Of a DNA stretch of 64,000 nt, positions 27,556 to 36,958 are shown in pieces (the first letter of the stretch is position 1; each line of letters begins with the position of its first letter). Location: NCBI GenBank assembly GCA_963593905.1, contig CAVBBL010000002.1:132139-196138 (forward strand), given 5' to 3'. The stretch comes from CAG-791 sp963593905 (lineage in GTDB: Bacteria > Bacillota > Clostridia > Lachnospirales > Lachnospiraceae). The position numbers were made by a program, and so were the translations under genes. The notes under the pieces are model-generated. The model worked only from the letters and a program-made list of their open reading frames with translations. It made no database searches and was not told where the DNA came from.

Positions 27556-27639
27556 GAAAGTAATACGGGAAGTATACAGAAAGCAAAACAGAAAGTAATA
27601 CAAGAAGTAATACAGGAAGTAATACAGAAAACAATACGT
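27556..27639. repeat. 12-bp tandem repeat, seven units
   Basis: Seven units in exact 12-base register from 27556, the clearest being GAAGTAATACAG (27604 and 27616) with earlier and later units diverged. It fills the gap between the Sua5 gene and rpiB. Confidence 0.85.
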
Positions 27640-27746
27640 TAATAATTACAGAAGCTAGATGTTCTCTAATTATAGATGATCTGAAACATATACGGACATA
27701 ACGGACAATACTGCAATCATACAGTGCATAAAAGAGGGAGGCAGAT

Positions 27747-28175
27747 ATGATAGCGATAGGCTGTGATCATGGCGGTTACGAGCTGAAGGAAATGCTGAAG
27801 GCATACCTGGAGGAGCAGGGATATACCTGCAAGGATTTCGGCACCTATGGAAAGGATTCCTGCGACTATCCGGAATACGGCAGGGCGGCCGCACAGGCTG
27901 TGGCGGCGGGAGAGTGCGAGAAGGGGATCGTGATCTGCACTACCGGCATTGGTATGTCTATTGCTGCCAATAAGGTGCCGGGAGTCCGCTGCGCACTTTG
28001 CTCGGAGACCACCAGTGCCAGATTGACCAGAGAGCATAATGATGCCAATATGCTGGCCTTAGGCGCAGGCATGATCGGACCTAATGCGGCGAAGGAGATT
28101 GTGGATACTTTCCTGCAGACTCCTTTTTCCGGTGAGGAACGTCATCAGCGCAGAATCGATAAGATCGAGAAGTAA
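27747..28175 (+). CDS. rpiB: Ribose 5-phosphate isomerase B
   Basis: Interconverts ribose 5-phosphate and ribulose 5-phosphate in the pentose phosphate pathway. The 142-residue protein starts IAIGCDHGGYELK, has catalytic Cys64 in ICTTGIGMS and His97 in REHNDANMLALG. GAGGGAGG precedes the ATG. It is followed by upp and the dCMP deaminase gene, a nucleotide-metabolism group seen in other Firmicutes. Confidence 0.95.
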   Translation: MIAIGCDHGGYELKEMLKAYLEEQGYTCKDFGTYGKDSCDYPEYGRAAAQAVAAGECEKGIVICTTGIGMSIAANKVPGVRCALCSETTSARLTREHNDANMLALGAGMIGPNAAKEIVDTFLQTPFSGEERHQRRIDKIEK

Positions 28176-28268
28176 TCGCGGGATATTCTGACAGAGGCTA
28201 CATCGGATGGGGTCTGTTGTATCTGTTTGCAGTCTTCTGTCGTAAATACGCGTTACCGATAAAGAACC

Positions 28269-28286
28269 TGCCGCCATCCGGCGGCA
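28269..28286 (+). promoter_or_regulatory. Hairpin in upp leader
   Basis: TGCCGCC (28269-28275), loop ATCC, GGCGGCA (28280-28286), 60 bases before upp. No T run follows, so a leader structure is more likely than a terminator. Confidence 0.4.
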
Positions 28287-28345
28287 TCTTCACAAGCATT
28301 ATCAAAAACAGCAAATCAAACTTAACAACCAGGAGGGTTACAGCT

Positions 28346-28975
28346 ATGGCAAAAACAGTCGTTATGGATCATCCGCTGATTCAGCACAAGATCGGCCTTA
28401 TCCGCCGCAAGAGTACAGGTACCAAGGATTTCCGTCAAACTATCAGTGAGATCGCGATGCTGATCTGCTATGAGGCTACCAGAGATCTGGAGCTGACCGA
28501 TACAGAGATCGATACGCCTATCTGCCATACCACTGTGAAGGAATTAAAGGGTAAGAAGATGGCCATCGTTCCGATCCTTCGGGCGGGCCTTGGCATGGTG
28601 GACGGCATGCTGGCAATGATTCCGGCTGCAAAGATCGGCCATATCGGCCTTTATCGTGATCCGGAGACCTTAGAGCCGGTAGAGTATTATTGCAAGCTGC
28701 CGGCAGACTGCGCAGAGAGAGAAGTCTTTGTGGTAGATCCCATGCTGGCAACCGGCGGCTCCTCCGTAGCAGCTATCCAGATGCTGAAGGATAAGGGCTG
28801 CAAGCACATTCGCCTGCTGTGCATCATCGCAGCGCCGGAAGGTGTAAAGAAAATGCAGGAAGAGCACCCGGATGTGGATATGTACATCGGCTCTCTGGAT
28901 GAACGCCTGAATGAGCACGGCTACATTGTCCCCGGACTGGGCGATGCCGGAGATCGTATCTTCGGAACGAAGTAG
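28346..28975 (+). CDS. upp: Uracil phosphoribosyltransferase
   Basis: Salvages uracil to UMP with PRPP. The 209-residue protein begins MAKTVVMDHPLIQHKIG and contains the PRPP-binding loop VVDPMLATGGSS and the C-terminal uracil-binding PGLGDAGDR. ATG at 28346 has AGGAGGG upstream; a longer frame from 28217 is not supported. The dCMP deaminase gene starts 22 bases after its stop. Confidence 0.97.
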   Translation: MAKTVVMDHPLIQHKIGLIRRKSTGTKDFRQTISEIAMLICYEATRDLELTDTEIDTPICHTTVKELKGKKMAIVPILRAGLGMVDGMLAMIPAAKIGHIGLYRDPETLEPVEYYCKLPADCAEREVFVVDPMLATGGSSVAAIQMLKDKGCKHIRLLCIIAAPEGVKKMQEEHPDVDMYIGSLDERLNEHGYIVPGLGDAGDRIFGTK

Positions 28976-28997
28976 ATACATAGAGGGAGGGCAGACG

Positions 28998-29495
28998 ATG
29001 GCAGTAAAGATGCAGGGGAAACGAATCGATTCCATTACCTGGGATGAGTATTTTATGGGTGTCGCCATGCTCTCCGGCCTGCGTTCCAAGGATCCGGGGA
29101 CACAGGTGGGAGCCTGCATTGTCAGCAGCACTCACAAGATTCTTTCTATGGGTTACAACGGATTCCCCAGGGGATGTTCCGACGATGAATTTCCATGGGC
29201 GAGAGAAGGGGATATGCTGGATACCAAGTACGCTTACGTGACCCACAGTGAGCTCAATGCCATCCTCAATTACCGGGGCGGCAGTCTGGAGGGTTCCACG
29301 ATTTATGTTTCTCTTTTCCCGTGCAATGAATGCGCCAAGGCCATCATTCAGAGCGGCATTAAGACCGTGGTCTATGACAGCGATAAATATGCAGGCACCG
29401 ATGGCAATGTTGCCAGTAAGCGCATGCTGGATGCAGCAGGGGTTCGCTACTATCAATATCAGCGTACAGGCAGAAAGGTAGAACTGACACTGTAA
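28998..29495 (+). CDS. dCMP deaminase (ComEB type)
   Basis: Zinc-dependent deamination of dCMP to dUMP, feeding dTMP synthesis. The 165-residue protein has the catalytic HSELNAIL (zinc His and proton-shuttling Glu) and PCNECAK (two zinc Cys), plus the N-terminal SKDPGTQVGACIV block. ATG at 28998 follows AGGGAGGGCAGACG. Together with upp it makes a short pyrimidine-salvage pair. Confidence 0.93.
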   Translation: MAVKMQGKRIDSITWDEYFMGVAMLSGLRSKDPGTQVGACIVSSTHKILSMGYNGFPRGCSDDEFPWAREGDMLDTKYAYVTHSELNAILNYRGGSLEGSTIYVSLFPCNECAKAIIQSGIKTVVYDSDKYAGTDGNVASKRMLDAAGVRYYQYQRTGRKVELTL

Positions 29496-29543
29496 TTCAT
29501 GAAAAAGTTTTCTGAGCGAAATTTGGAAAAATGGAGGCGGTCG

Positions 29544-30803
29544 GTGAGGACACCCTCCGATAAATGCAGTCAGGAGAGAAGTGCCAAAGCAGAGTCTGTA
29601 CAGGCAAAGTCGGCAGCAGAGAAGCAATGGGACATGAAAAGACTGGCGGTGTGTATGCTGGGAGCAGTGATTTTTGTGACCGGCGTATGGACGTCGCAGC
29701 CCATTCCTGTCTGTGCCGCCAAATCCAGCGAAACCCAGGAAAAAATCAATAAGGCCAAAGAGGAAAAGAAAAATACAGAGAATGCCATTGAGCAGAATCA
29801 GGACCAGATCGACAGCCTGACGGATACCAAAAGCTCTCTGGAGGGAGAACTCTCCAGCCTGAACAGCGAGCTCTCCCAGATCAGCAGCAATCTTTCCAAA
29901 ATCGAAGGGCAGATTGACGATAAAAATGCGGAGATCGCGCAGACGCAGCAGGAACTGGAAAAAGCCCAGGCCACAGCCGATGAGCAATACGATTCCATGA
30001 AGAAGCGGCTGCGGTTCATGTATGAACAAAGCAAGAGTCTCTATCTGGACATATTCTTTGAGTCCAAGAGTTATGCGGATATGCTGAACCGCTCCGGATA
30101 TATCGAGCAGCTGGCGGCCTACGATCGGAAGAAGCTGGAGGAATATCAGGCAGCCAAGGAGGCAGTAGAGGAAAAAAAGCAGCAGCTGGAGCAGGAAAAG
30201 AGCGAGCTGGATGACCTGCGCTCCTCCGCAGAGGCGGAGCAGAATCGGGTATCCGGTCTGGTCTCTCAGACCGCCGGCAGTATCTCCGCCTACAGCGGTC
30301 AGATCGCCAGTGCGGAGGCCACAGCGGATCAGCTCCAGAGTCAGCTGGATGCCAAGAACAGCGAGATTTCAGCGCTGGAGAAACAGCTGGCAGAGGAACG
30401 TCGTCTGGAAGCCCTCTCCAACGCATCGGTATGGAGGGATATCTCTCAGGTGACCTTTGCAGAGGGAGATCGGTATCTTTTGGCCAATCTGATCTACTGT
30501 GAAGCCGGCGGCGAGTCATATCAGGGGCAGGTGGCCGTAGGCGCCGTGGTAATCAACCGAGTGCTCAGCGGCGCTTTTCCGAATACGATTGTGGGGGTTA
30601 TCTATCAGAATAATCAGTTCGAACCGGTATCTACGGGACGTCTGGCATTGGCACTGTCCAGAGACGATGCCACCGCATCCTGCTATCAGGCAGCAGATGC
30701 GGCTATGGCGGGGCAGTCGCCGGTAGGAAACTGCATCTTTTTCCGTACGCCCATTCCGCAGGTTACGCCGAAGTATACCATCGGCGGTCATATTTTCTAT
30801 TAA
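29544..30803 (+). CDS. Secreted coiled-coil protein with SleB-type hydrolase domain
   Basis: Product of about 419 residues: a hydrophobic export signal (about residues 31-60), a long coiled coil (about 60-270, PcsB-like) and a C-terminal cell-wall hydrolase domain of the SleB/CwlJ (Hydrolase_2) type, seen in NLIYCEAGGESYQGQVAVGA and VGNCIFFRTP. It likely cleaves peptidoglycan outside the cell. GTG at 29544 is chosen because GGAGG lies six bases upstream; ATG at 29499 and at 29634 are alternatives with weak sites. SleB domains occur in spore cortex enzymes but also in vegetative wall hydrolases. Confidence 0.8.
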   Translation: MRTPSDKCSQERSAKAESVQAKSAAEKQWDMKRLAVCMLGAVIFVTGVWTSQPIPVCAAKSSETQEKINKAKEEKKNTENAIEQNQDQIDSLTDTKSSLEGELSSLNSELSQISSNLSKIEGQIDDKNAEIAQTQQELEKAQATADEQYDSMKKRLRFMYEQSKSLYLDIFFESKSYADMLNRSGYIEQLAAYDRKKLEEYQAAKEAVEEKKQQLEQEKSELDDLRSSAEAEQNRVSGLVSQTAGSISAYSGQIASAEATADQLQSQLDAKNSEISALEKQLAEERRLEALSNASVWRDISQVTFAEGDRYLLANLIYCEAGGESYQGQVAVGAVVINRVLSGAFPNTIVGVIYQNNQFEPVSTGRLALALSRDDATASCYQAADAAMAGQSPVGNCIFFRTPIPQVTPKYTIGGHIFY

Positions 30804-30826
30804 AAACTATTAAAATAAGATGCTGG

Positions 30827-30855
30827 GGTCAAAAATATTTTTGATCTTTTGATTC
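30827..30855 (+). terminator. Probable terminator after the hydrolase gene
   Basis: GGTCAAAAATATTTTTGATC, nearly perfect as a palindrome, followed by TTTTGATT. AT-rich, so only moderately strong. Confidence 0.5.
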
Positions 30856-30884
30856 TGGCATCACATAAGCAAACAGCATAATTT

Positions 30885-30911
30885 AGAAGCAGCAGGGGGA
30901 AAGCTGCTTCT
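30885..30911 (+). promoter_or_regulatory. Hairpin in rhamnosidase leader
   Basis: AGAAGCAGC (30885-30893) pairs with GCTGCTTCT (30903-30911) 28 bases before the rhamnosidase start. Possible leader control; no T run. Confidence 0.4.
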
Positions 30912-30938
30912 TCTAGAAGAGAGAAGGCAGGGGACATC

Positions 30939-33557
30939 ATGGTACAGATCATCAGTAAGACAGCAGAGTATGAACAGAATCCGGTGGGCATTTCCAAATG
31001 CCCCGCATTTTCCTGGAAGATACAGGGAGATCACCAGGGGGTGCATCAGCAATCCTTCACCCTTCGCATAGCAGCGGATGAGGAATGCAAGGAGATCTTA
31101 TTGGAGAAGACACAGGAGAGTGCACAGTCGGTGCACGTATCCTTCCCGGAGTGGGAGATAGAGCCACTGACCAGATATTACTGGCAGGTAGCGGTGAAGA
31201 CCACCGACGGAGAAGAGAGCGGCTTTTCTGAAGCCAGCACCTTCGTGACAGCCTTTACAGCACCGGAGCAGTGGGAAGCACAGATGATCAGCGCAGAGAC
31301 ACCGGAGGATGCGGACAATTCCAAGGGCACCTACCTGCGGAAGGAGTTTACAGCAGCCAAGCCTGTCAGGAGCGCCTATCTGTGTGCCACCGCCTTTGGC
31401 TTATACCAGGCTTATCTGGACGGAGAAAAGGTGGGAGAGGACGAGCTGACGCCCGGATGGACCAGCTATAACAAACACCTGGTATATCAGACCTATGATG
31501 TGACGGCGAAGCTGCAGGAGAGCGGGAAGAACGAGCATTGTCTGGGCGCCATGCTGGGAGCCGGTTATTATAAGGGCAAAATGGGCTTTTTGAGTCTTCG
31601 CAATAACTACGGCAAGCAGACCGGTTTTCTGGCACAGCTGACCATCACCTATGAGGACGGCACGAAGGAGACCATCGTCACGGATCAGTCCTGGCAGGGG
31701 GCAGACAGTCCTGTTCTCTTTGCCGAGATTTATGATGGAGAGGTTTACGACGCCAGAAAGGAAATCTCCGGTTGGAGTGAGCCGGGCACGCAGGCAGAGC
31801 AGAAGGAAAAGTGGCACGATGTGCAGATCCTTCCCTATGACAAGAATACACTGACGGCACAGTTCGGTGCCAAGGTAGCTGAGCAGGAAAAGCTGCCGGC
31901 GCAGAAGATTTTCACTACCCCGGAGGGAGATACGGTCATTGACTTCGGCCAGAACCACGCAGGCTGGATTCACGCCTGCATGCATCACACCAAGGCCGGA
32001 GAGGTGACAGAGTTAGACTGCTTTGAGTCGCTGGATGCCAAGGGCAATGTGTATATTGAGAACCTGCGCGGGGCGAAGAACCGGTTTGTCTATACCTGTA
32101 AGGGCGCTGAGCAGGAAGAATACCATCCTCACTTTACCTATCAGGGCTATCGTTATGCCAAGGTGGTGTCCTGGGCCGGTGATCCTCTGGAGCTCTCCGA
32201 TGTCTGCGCCTATGCGGTATACTCCAAAATGGAAAAGACGGGAGAGTTCAGCTGCTCCAATCCGGACATAAATCAGCTTTGGAGCAATATTACCTGGAGT
32301 CTTCGCAGCAACTTTGTGGATGTTCCCACGGACTGCCCCCAGAGAAATGAGCGAATGGGGTGGACGGGAGATGCCCAGATCTTCTGCCCTACGGCCAGCT
32401 ATATTCGGGGTGTCTACCTCTTCTTTGAGAAGTGGCTGAAGGATGTGGCCTGCGATCAGACACCGGAGGGCGGCGTCTCCCATGTGGTGCCGGACATCAT
32501 CACTCCGAATATCAATCGGGTAGATGACTGGCTTTGCAGTCAGGGCACCCACTCTGCGGCAGCCTGGGCTGATGTGGCGGTGCTCAATCCCTGGAATCTG
32601 TATCTGGTCTACGGGGACGAGAGAATTCTTTCTGAGCAGTATGAGAGCATGAAGAAGTGGATTCAGTTCATGGAGAGCCATGCAAAGGGCATCATCTGGA
32701 ACTACAAGCTTCAGTTCGGAGACTGGGTGGCCTTGGATGCAGAGGAGGGAAGCTATTTTGGTGCGACCCCCAACGATCTGACCTGCACGGCTTATTATGC
32801 CTATTCCACGAGAATTTTTGCAAAGATTGCGGGTATTCTGGGCAAGACAGAGGATGCAGCTTATTACAGTGCGTTAGCGGAGAAAATTAAGAAGGGCTTT
32901 GCAGAGGAATTCTTTGATCCGACCACCAAGGGCATGAAGGTGCAGACTCAGACAGCACACATCATTGCGCTGTATTTTGATCTGACGCCGGAGGAATACA
33001 GAGAGCAGACTGTACAGGAGCTGGTGGACTTACTGGCAAAGGAAAACGGACATCTGGTCACAGGCTTTGTGGGTACACCTTATTTCACCCATGCTCTGAG
33101 TCAGAATGGCCATATCAAGGAAGCCTATGAACTGCTGCTCAAGGACGATTTCCCGTCCTGGCTGTATCAGGTAAAGGCGGGAGCCACCACTGTATGGGAG
33201 CACTGGGACGGCTTAAAGCCGGACGGCACCATGTGGAGCGCAGATATGAATTCCTTTAATCACTACGCTTACGGTTCCATCGCAGAGTGGCTGATCAAGG
33301 TAGTGGCTGGTATCTGCTGCGACGAGACAAAGCCCGGTTATCAGCATGTGAACTTTGCACCCCAGCCGGGAGGCGGCCTGACAGAGGCAGAGGGTACCTT
33401 CCAGTCAGTCTACGGACAGGTAAAGAGCGCATGGCGCCTGGAGGATGGCAAGACAAAGCTCCACATCGAGCTGCCTGCCAACACCACCGGTACCCTGTAC
33501 TGGGCAGATCAGGTCATCCAGCTGGAAAATGGAACTTATGATTTTGAAATGGCGTAA
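30939..33557 (+). CDS. Alpha-L-rhamnosidase, GH78
   Basis: Inverting glycosidase of 872 residues removing terminal alpha-L-rhamnose. An N-terminal beta-sandwich region carries a fibronectin-like part (residues ~1-110) and the alpha-L-rhamnosidase N domain (~115-300). The (alpha/alpha)6 catalytic domain at ~420-790 includes DVPTDCPQRNERMGWTGDAQ, the GH78 acid-residue region. No signal peptide is seen, so it should act on imported oligosaccharides in the cytoplasm. It stands before the two-component genes with its own terminator. Confidence 0.93.
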   Translation: MVQIISKTAEYEQNPVGISKCPAFSWKIQGDHQGVHQQSFTLRIAADEECKEILLEKTQESAQSVHVSFPEWEIEPLTRYYWQVAVKTTDGEESGFSEASTFVTAFTAPEQWEAQMISAETPEDADNSKGTYLRKEFTAAKPVRSAYLCATAFGLYQAYLDGEKVGEDELTPGWTSYNKHLVYQTYDVTAKLQESGKNEHCLGAMLGAGYYKGKMGFLSLRNNYGKQTGFLAQLTITYEDGTKETIVTDQSWQGADSPVLFAEIYDGEVYDARKEISGWSEPGTQAEQKEKWHDVQILPYDKNTLTAQFGAKVAEQEKLPAQKIFTTPEGDTVIDFGQNHAGWIHACMHHTKAGEVTELDCFESLDAKGNVYIENLRGAKNRFVYTCKGAEQEEYHPHFTYQGYRYAKVVSWAGDPLELSDVCAYAVYSKMEKTGEFSCSNPDINQLWSNITWSLRSNFVDVPTDCPQRNERMGWTGDAQIFCPTASYIRGVYLFFEKWLKDVACDQTPEGGVSHVVPDIITPNINRVDDWLCSQGTHSAAAWADVAVLNPWNLYLVYGDERILSEQYESMKKWIQFMESHAKGIIWNYKLQFGDWVALDAEEGSYFGATPNDLTCTAYYAYSTRIFAKIAGILGKTEDAAYYSALAEKIKKGFAEEFFDPTTKGMKVQTQTAHIIALYFDLTPEEYREQTVQELVDLLAKENGHLVTGFVGTPYFTHALSQNGHIKEAYELLLKDDFPSWLYQVKAGATTVWEHWDGLKPDGTMWSADMNSFNHYAYGSIAEWLIKVVAGICCDETKPGYQHVNFAPQPGGGLTEAEGTFQSVYGQVKSAWRLEDGKTKLHIELPANTTGTLYWADQVIQLENGTYDFEMA

Positions 33558-33697
33558 GAAGACAATAGGAAAATAACAGTGAAATAAGAAAGCGGTGACG
33601 CAGGCAGCTCATTGCCGGATATAGAATGCTTCTCATACAGCAGAAGAGTGCGATAGGAACAGGCAAGAGCAAGAAAACATTTACAGAGGAATAAATG

Positions 33698-33741
33698 AAA
33701 ACCTGAAGGATTCGGAGAGGCAGTGAGTCCTTCAGGTTTTT
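33698..33741 (+). terminator. Terminator after rhamnosidase gene
   Basis: AAAACCTGAAGGA pairs with TCCTTCAGGTTTT and is followed by further T residues. Confidence 0.85.
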
Positions 33742-33791
33742 AAGATTCAACAGAATGCAGCAGGCCGTGACATAAGAGGCATGGCTGCATC

Positions 33792-33854
33792 GGAGAATTC
33801 GCCTGCGCGAAATTCTCCTCGCGCTGCCGCAATAAATTGCGGCATGGAGTAGGG
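33792..33854 (+). repeat. Hairpin leader before sensor kinase (site 5)
   Basis: Module G (33792-33818) and module H (33826-33843, stem GCCGCAAT/ATTGCGGC), then ATGGAGTAGGG and the start codon. Confidence 0.8.
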
Positions 33855-35597
33855 ATGAAATTTATAAAAAAACTGAAACAAAAATTCAATGGCCTGTCCT
33901 TCCGAAATCTGCTGATTCTGTTGATGGTGGGGGTGACGTCTCTGCTGCTGATTCTGATCGGCACCATTATGGTGGTTTATTTCAGAAATTATGTGGAGGA
34001 GGAGTACAAGGAAAACCATGATTCCTATATGGCATTGTTCAGTGATTTTCTGGGCAATGAATTCGAGGTGATCGTCGACGATGCCAGAAGCCTTCTGGAA
34101 AACGGACGCTTTGTGAGCATCATGGAGGATAACCAGAAAGTACGGCAGGGTTCCCTTTATTTTGCCACCGATGAGCAGATTCAGATCGACAGAACCATTA
34201 CCAATCTGGTGGATAATAATGAATATATCCGGGCCATGCTGGTGGTGAGCAATTCCGGAAAATTCCGTTACATTGCCAAGAGAGGCAATGCCACCATGAT
34301 GTATGAATACTATCGGGATAACAGTCTGCTGGATGCAGATTGGATCGCCGTGGCACAGGAGGCGATGGGGAAAGAAGTCGTTTTAAGCTGGAATGTGCTG
34401 GATGAGGAAGATCAGGATAATCTGTCTATTGTCAAGCAGCTGATCAATCCTGCCACCCAGAAGGGAATGGGGTATCTGGTGATCACACTCTCGCCCAAGA
34501 TCATCACCCAGACTTTGGCCAGTCACGGAAATATCCTGGAAAATAACCGCTACTTCATCGTGAATCCCAAGGCGGAGAGGGGGAGCAGCCGTTATCTGGT
34601 TTATGCCAACAATCTGGAGGATGAAAACCTGGAAGCTATTATGCAGGATTATTACGATGGAAAAGAGGCGACCTACGTATACGGCAGTCATTATGAAGAG
34701 ATTTCCGGTTGGGACATCGTCAGTGTCATTCCCAAGACTGACCTGGATGCGGCGACCTATCCCATCCGCATGTTCATCACCTTTTGCGTGGGACTCTCGC
34801 TCCTGATCTGCATTCCATTGGCCAGCCTTATGGTGTCCAGGATCAATAAGCCGCTGAACCAGATGAAGGAGGCTATTCAGGCGTTGGCGGGAGGTGACTA
34901 CAGGCCGGAGATCGCCTTTGATGACAGCGAGATCGGCAAAGTAGGTCAATATCTGCTGGAGACCTCCAGAAACAACCTGGAACTGCGGGAAAAACTCATC
35001 ACCTCGGAGCTGAACGAAAAAGAGGCGGAGCTTTTGCTGCTGCAGGAGCGGATCAATCCCCATTTCCTCTACAATACACTGGATGCCATTTATTTTATGG
35101 CGGTGATCGACGAGGCAGATGACGTGGCGGAAATGGTCAAGTGCCTGTCAGAGGTCTTCCGGTTAAGCCTCAATAACGGGGATAAACTGATTTCCATTGG
35201 AGAGGAAATGAAAAGAATCCGCGCCTACATGAAAATCCAGAACATGCGCTACCAGGATAAATTTATGTTGGAAATCGATGTGGATGAGGAAATTTTATCC
35301 TGCAGGATTCTGACCTTTCTGCTGCAGCCGGTGGTGGAAAATGCGGTCATTCACGGGTTGGAACCCAAGGTGGGATCGGGAACGGTCAGCATCGTGGGGT
35401 ACCGAGAACAGGATGATGTGCGAATCACCATCCATGACAACGGCGTGGGAATCCGGGACATCAGCTGTATAGAAAACGGATACGGCATAAAGAATATCAG
35501 AGAGAGAATTCGAATGTATTACGGAGAGGAATACGACGTCTCCATCGAAAGTGAGCCGGGAGAGGGAACAACGGTATTTTTCCGGTTTCCGGCATAG
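33855..35597 (+). CDS. Sensor histidine kinase, YesM/LytS type
   Basis: Membrane sensor of 580 residues. Two membrane segments (about residues 18-42 and 300-325) flank an extracellular sensing part; a HAMP-like linker follows. The His_kinase domain carries ERINPHFLYNTL with phospho-acceptor His403, and the ATPase shows VVENAVIHGLEP and GYGIKNIRERI. Such kinases pair with AraC-type regulators and respond to carbohydrate signals. The start at 33855 has GGAGTAGGG. The response regulator gene is next, and a sugar-binding protein gene follows that. Confidence 0.93.
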   Translation: MKFIKKLKQKFNGLSFRNLLILLMVGVTSLLLILIGTIMVVYFRNYVEEEYKENHDSYMALFSDFLGNEFEVIVDDARSLLENGRFVSIMEDNQKVRQGSLYFATDEQIQIDRTITNLVDNNEYIRAMLVVSNSGKFRYIAKRGNATMMYEYYRDNSLLDADWIAVAQEAMGKEVVLSWNVLDEEDQDNLSIVKQLINPATQKGMGYLVITLSPKIITQTLASHGNILENNRYFIVNPKAERGSSRYLVYANNLEDENLEAIMQDYYDGKEATYVYGSHYEEISGWDIVSVIPKTDLDAATYPIRMFITFCVGLSLLICIPLASLMVSRINKPLNQMKEAIQALAGGDYRPEIAFDDSEIGKVGQYLLETSRNNLELREKLITSELNEKEAELLLLQERINPHFLYNTLDAIYFMAVIDEADDVAEMVKCLSEVFRLSLNNGDKLISIGEEMKRIRAYMKIQNMRYQDKFMLEIDVDEEILSCRILTFLLQPVVENAVIHGLEPKVGSGTVSIVGYREQDDVRITIHDNGVGIRDISCIENGYGIKNIRERIRMYYGEEYDVSIESEPGEGTTVFFRFPA

Positions 35598-35607
35598 AAA
35601 GAGGGAA

Positions 35608-35748
35608 AATGACCCAAAATGACCGATGTCATTTTGAGTCATTGCCGGTATGCCGAATCGGCATACCGGAGAGATCGCAGAGGAGAATTCGCCTGCGCGA
35701 AATTCTCCTCACGCAGCCGCAGACAAGCTGCGGCTGAAAGAGGTAGGT
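35608..35748 (+). repeat. Hairpin leader before response regulator (site 6)
   Basis: E-like hairpin with 16-base arms, one mismatch and loop CGAT (35608-35643); a 12-bp palindromic hairpin (35645-35669) in place of F; module G (35682-35708); module H (35716-35734); then AAAGAGGTAGGT and the start. The first two stems differ in sequence from other sites but keep the size and loop. Confidence 0.8.
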
Positions 35749-36771
35749 ATGAAAAAACTTGTAATCATAGATGATGAAAAAATCGTAGTGCAGGGGCTTA
35801 CGGCGATCATTGGCAGAATCGGACTGGATGTGGAGGTGGTGGGCTCTGCAGATAACGGCGCGGATGGCTGCCGAATCATCCGGGAGCTGCAGCCGGATGT
35901 GGTCATTACGGATATCCGTATGCCGGCTATGGATGGCCTGTCTATGATCGAGGAGATGCACGAGGAATTTCCCCAGACCCAGTTCGTGGTGATCAGCGGT
36001 TATACGGAATTCGTCTATACGAAACGTGCTATTCGGCTGGGCGTATTGGATTACATCGACAAACCGATCACCATTGAAAAGGTAAAGGGTCTTTTTGAAA
36101 AAATCGGACAGGAGGACAGAAGAAAAAGCCTGTCAGAGGTAAAGACCTATGGGGATGAGTCGGTGATCAATGCGCTGATGATCGATAATGCCGGGGAATT
36201 CGCAAAACAGACGGAAGAGTTTTTACAGCAAGCCCGGAAAAGTTGCAGCTCTGCCTCCGAATATAAGGAAGAATGCTATCGGTTCATGTGCGTCATACAG
36301 GGCATTTATGCAGGAAAAAAGAAACATTATGATGATTTTATCCTGCTGCCCTGTGAAAAGGTGATGTCCATGGAATCAGAGGAGGAGGCAGCCGATTATG
36401 TGATGCAGAATGTGCACCGGATCGCCTCCCAGATGGAGGCGGACCAGAAAGGATCCAATCACCATGTCATCCGGCAGCTTCTGCAGTATATCAATGAAAA
36501 TTATAATCGTGACATAGGATTGACGGAGCTGGGGGAACTGGTAGATCTAAATGCCACCTATCTGAGCATTCTCTTTAAAAAGGAGATGGGAAAGAGCTAC
36601 GTTAAATATCTGACAGAGCTGCGGATCCAGAAGGCCAAGGAATTTCTGGCCGAGGGCAAAAAAGTCAATGAGGTAGCGGAGATCGTGGGTTTCAGCAACT
36701 ATCGGTATTTCTGTGATGTATTTAAGAAACATGTGGGAAAGACGCCCAGTGAATATCGGAATGATGTATAA
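35749..36771 (+). CDS. Response regulator with AraC-type DNA-binding domain (YesN type)
   Basis: Protein of 340 residues. The receiver domain (~1-120) has the acidic pair DDE at 8-10, phospho-acceptor Asp55 in VVITDIRMP and the DYIDKPI Lys. A middle linker leads to the AraC-type double helix-turn-helix (~240-338), with ATYLSILFKKEMGKSYVKY and IVGFSNYRYFCDVFKK. It is the probable partner of the kinase just upstream and candidate activator of the ABC operon starting at 36959. ATG at 35749 is set by GAGGTAGGT; the upstream frame runs through leader hairpins. Confidence 0.93.
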   Translation: MKKLVIIDDEKIVVQGLTAIIGRIGLDVEVVGSADNGADGCRIIRELQPDVVITDIRMPAMDGLSMIEEMHEEFPQTQFVVISGYTEFVYTKRAIRLGVLDYIDKPITIEKVKGLFEKIGQEDRRKSLSEVKTYGDESVINALMIDNAGEFAKQTEEFLQQARKSCSSASEYKEECYRFMCVIQGIYAGKKKHYDDFILLPCEKVMSMESEEEAADYVMQNVHRIASQMEADQKGSNHHVIRQLLQYINENYNRDIGLTELGELVDLNATYLSILFKKEMGKSYVKYLTELRIQKAKEFLAEGKKVNEVAEIVGFSNYRYFCDVFKKHVGKTPSEYRNDV

Positions 36772-36813
36772 AATGCACATTAAAAAGTGAACAAAAAAGA
36801 TGAAAATGTCAAA

Positions 36814-36866
36814 TTTTATAGAAAATCTGCACATAAAACATTAAAATCCGGACATTTTATAAAAAA
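36814..36866 (+). promoter_or_regulatory. Direct repeat, candidate regulator sites
   Basis: TTTTATAGAAAA (36814-36825) and TTTTATAAAAAA (36855-36866) are 41 bases apart, about four helical turns, between the response regulator gene and the sugar-binding protein gene. Binding by the AraC-type regulator is inference. Confidence 0.35.
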
Positions 36867-36878
36867 ATAATAACTATT

Positions 36879-36958
36879 AAAACCTCCCTTTCGGTGGTAT
36901 CGTTTAATCAAGGCACAGATTTATGGGTGTCGGCGAATCACTTTAAGGGAGGTTTTTT
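36879..36958 (+). promoter_or_regulatory. Stem that covers the Shine-Dalgarno of the sugar-binding protein gene
   Basis: AAAACCTCCCTT (36879-36890) is perfectly complementary to AAGGGAGGTTTT (36945-36956), which contains the ribosome binding site; six T residues run up to the ATG at 36959. It can act as a terminator-like stem or mask the site. Confidence 0.6.

Noticed and set aside
27556..27639. Possible CRISPR or iteron-type origin
   Set aside because: Seven adjoining 12-bp units without spacers, between housekeeping genes, and no replication gene nearby.
28824..30029. Antisense frame of 401 codons opposite upp, the dCMP deaminase gene and the hydrolase gene
   Set aside because: Spans three well-supported plus-strand genes and their gaps; no family match.
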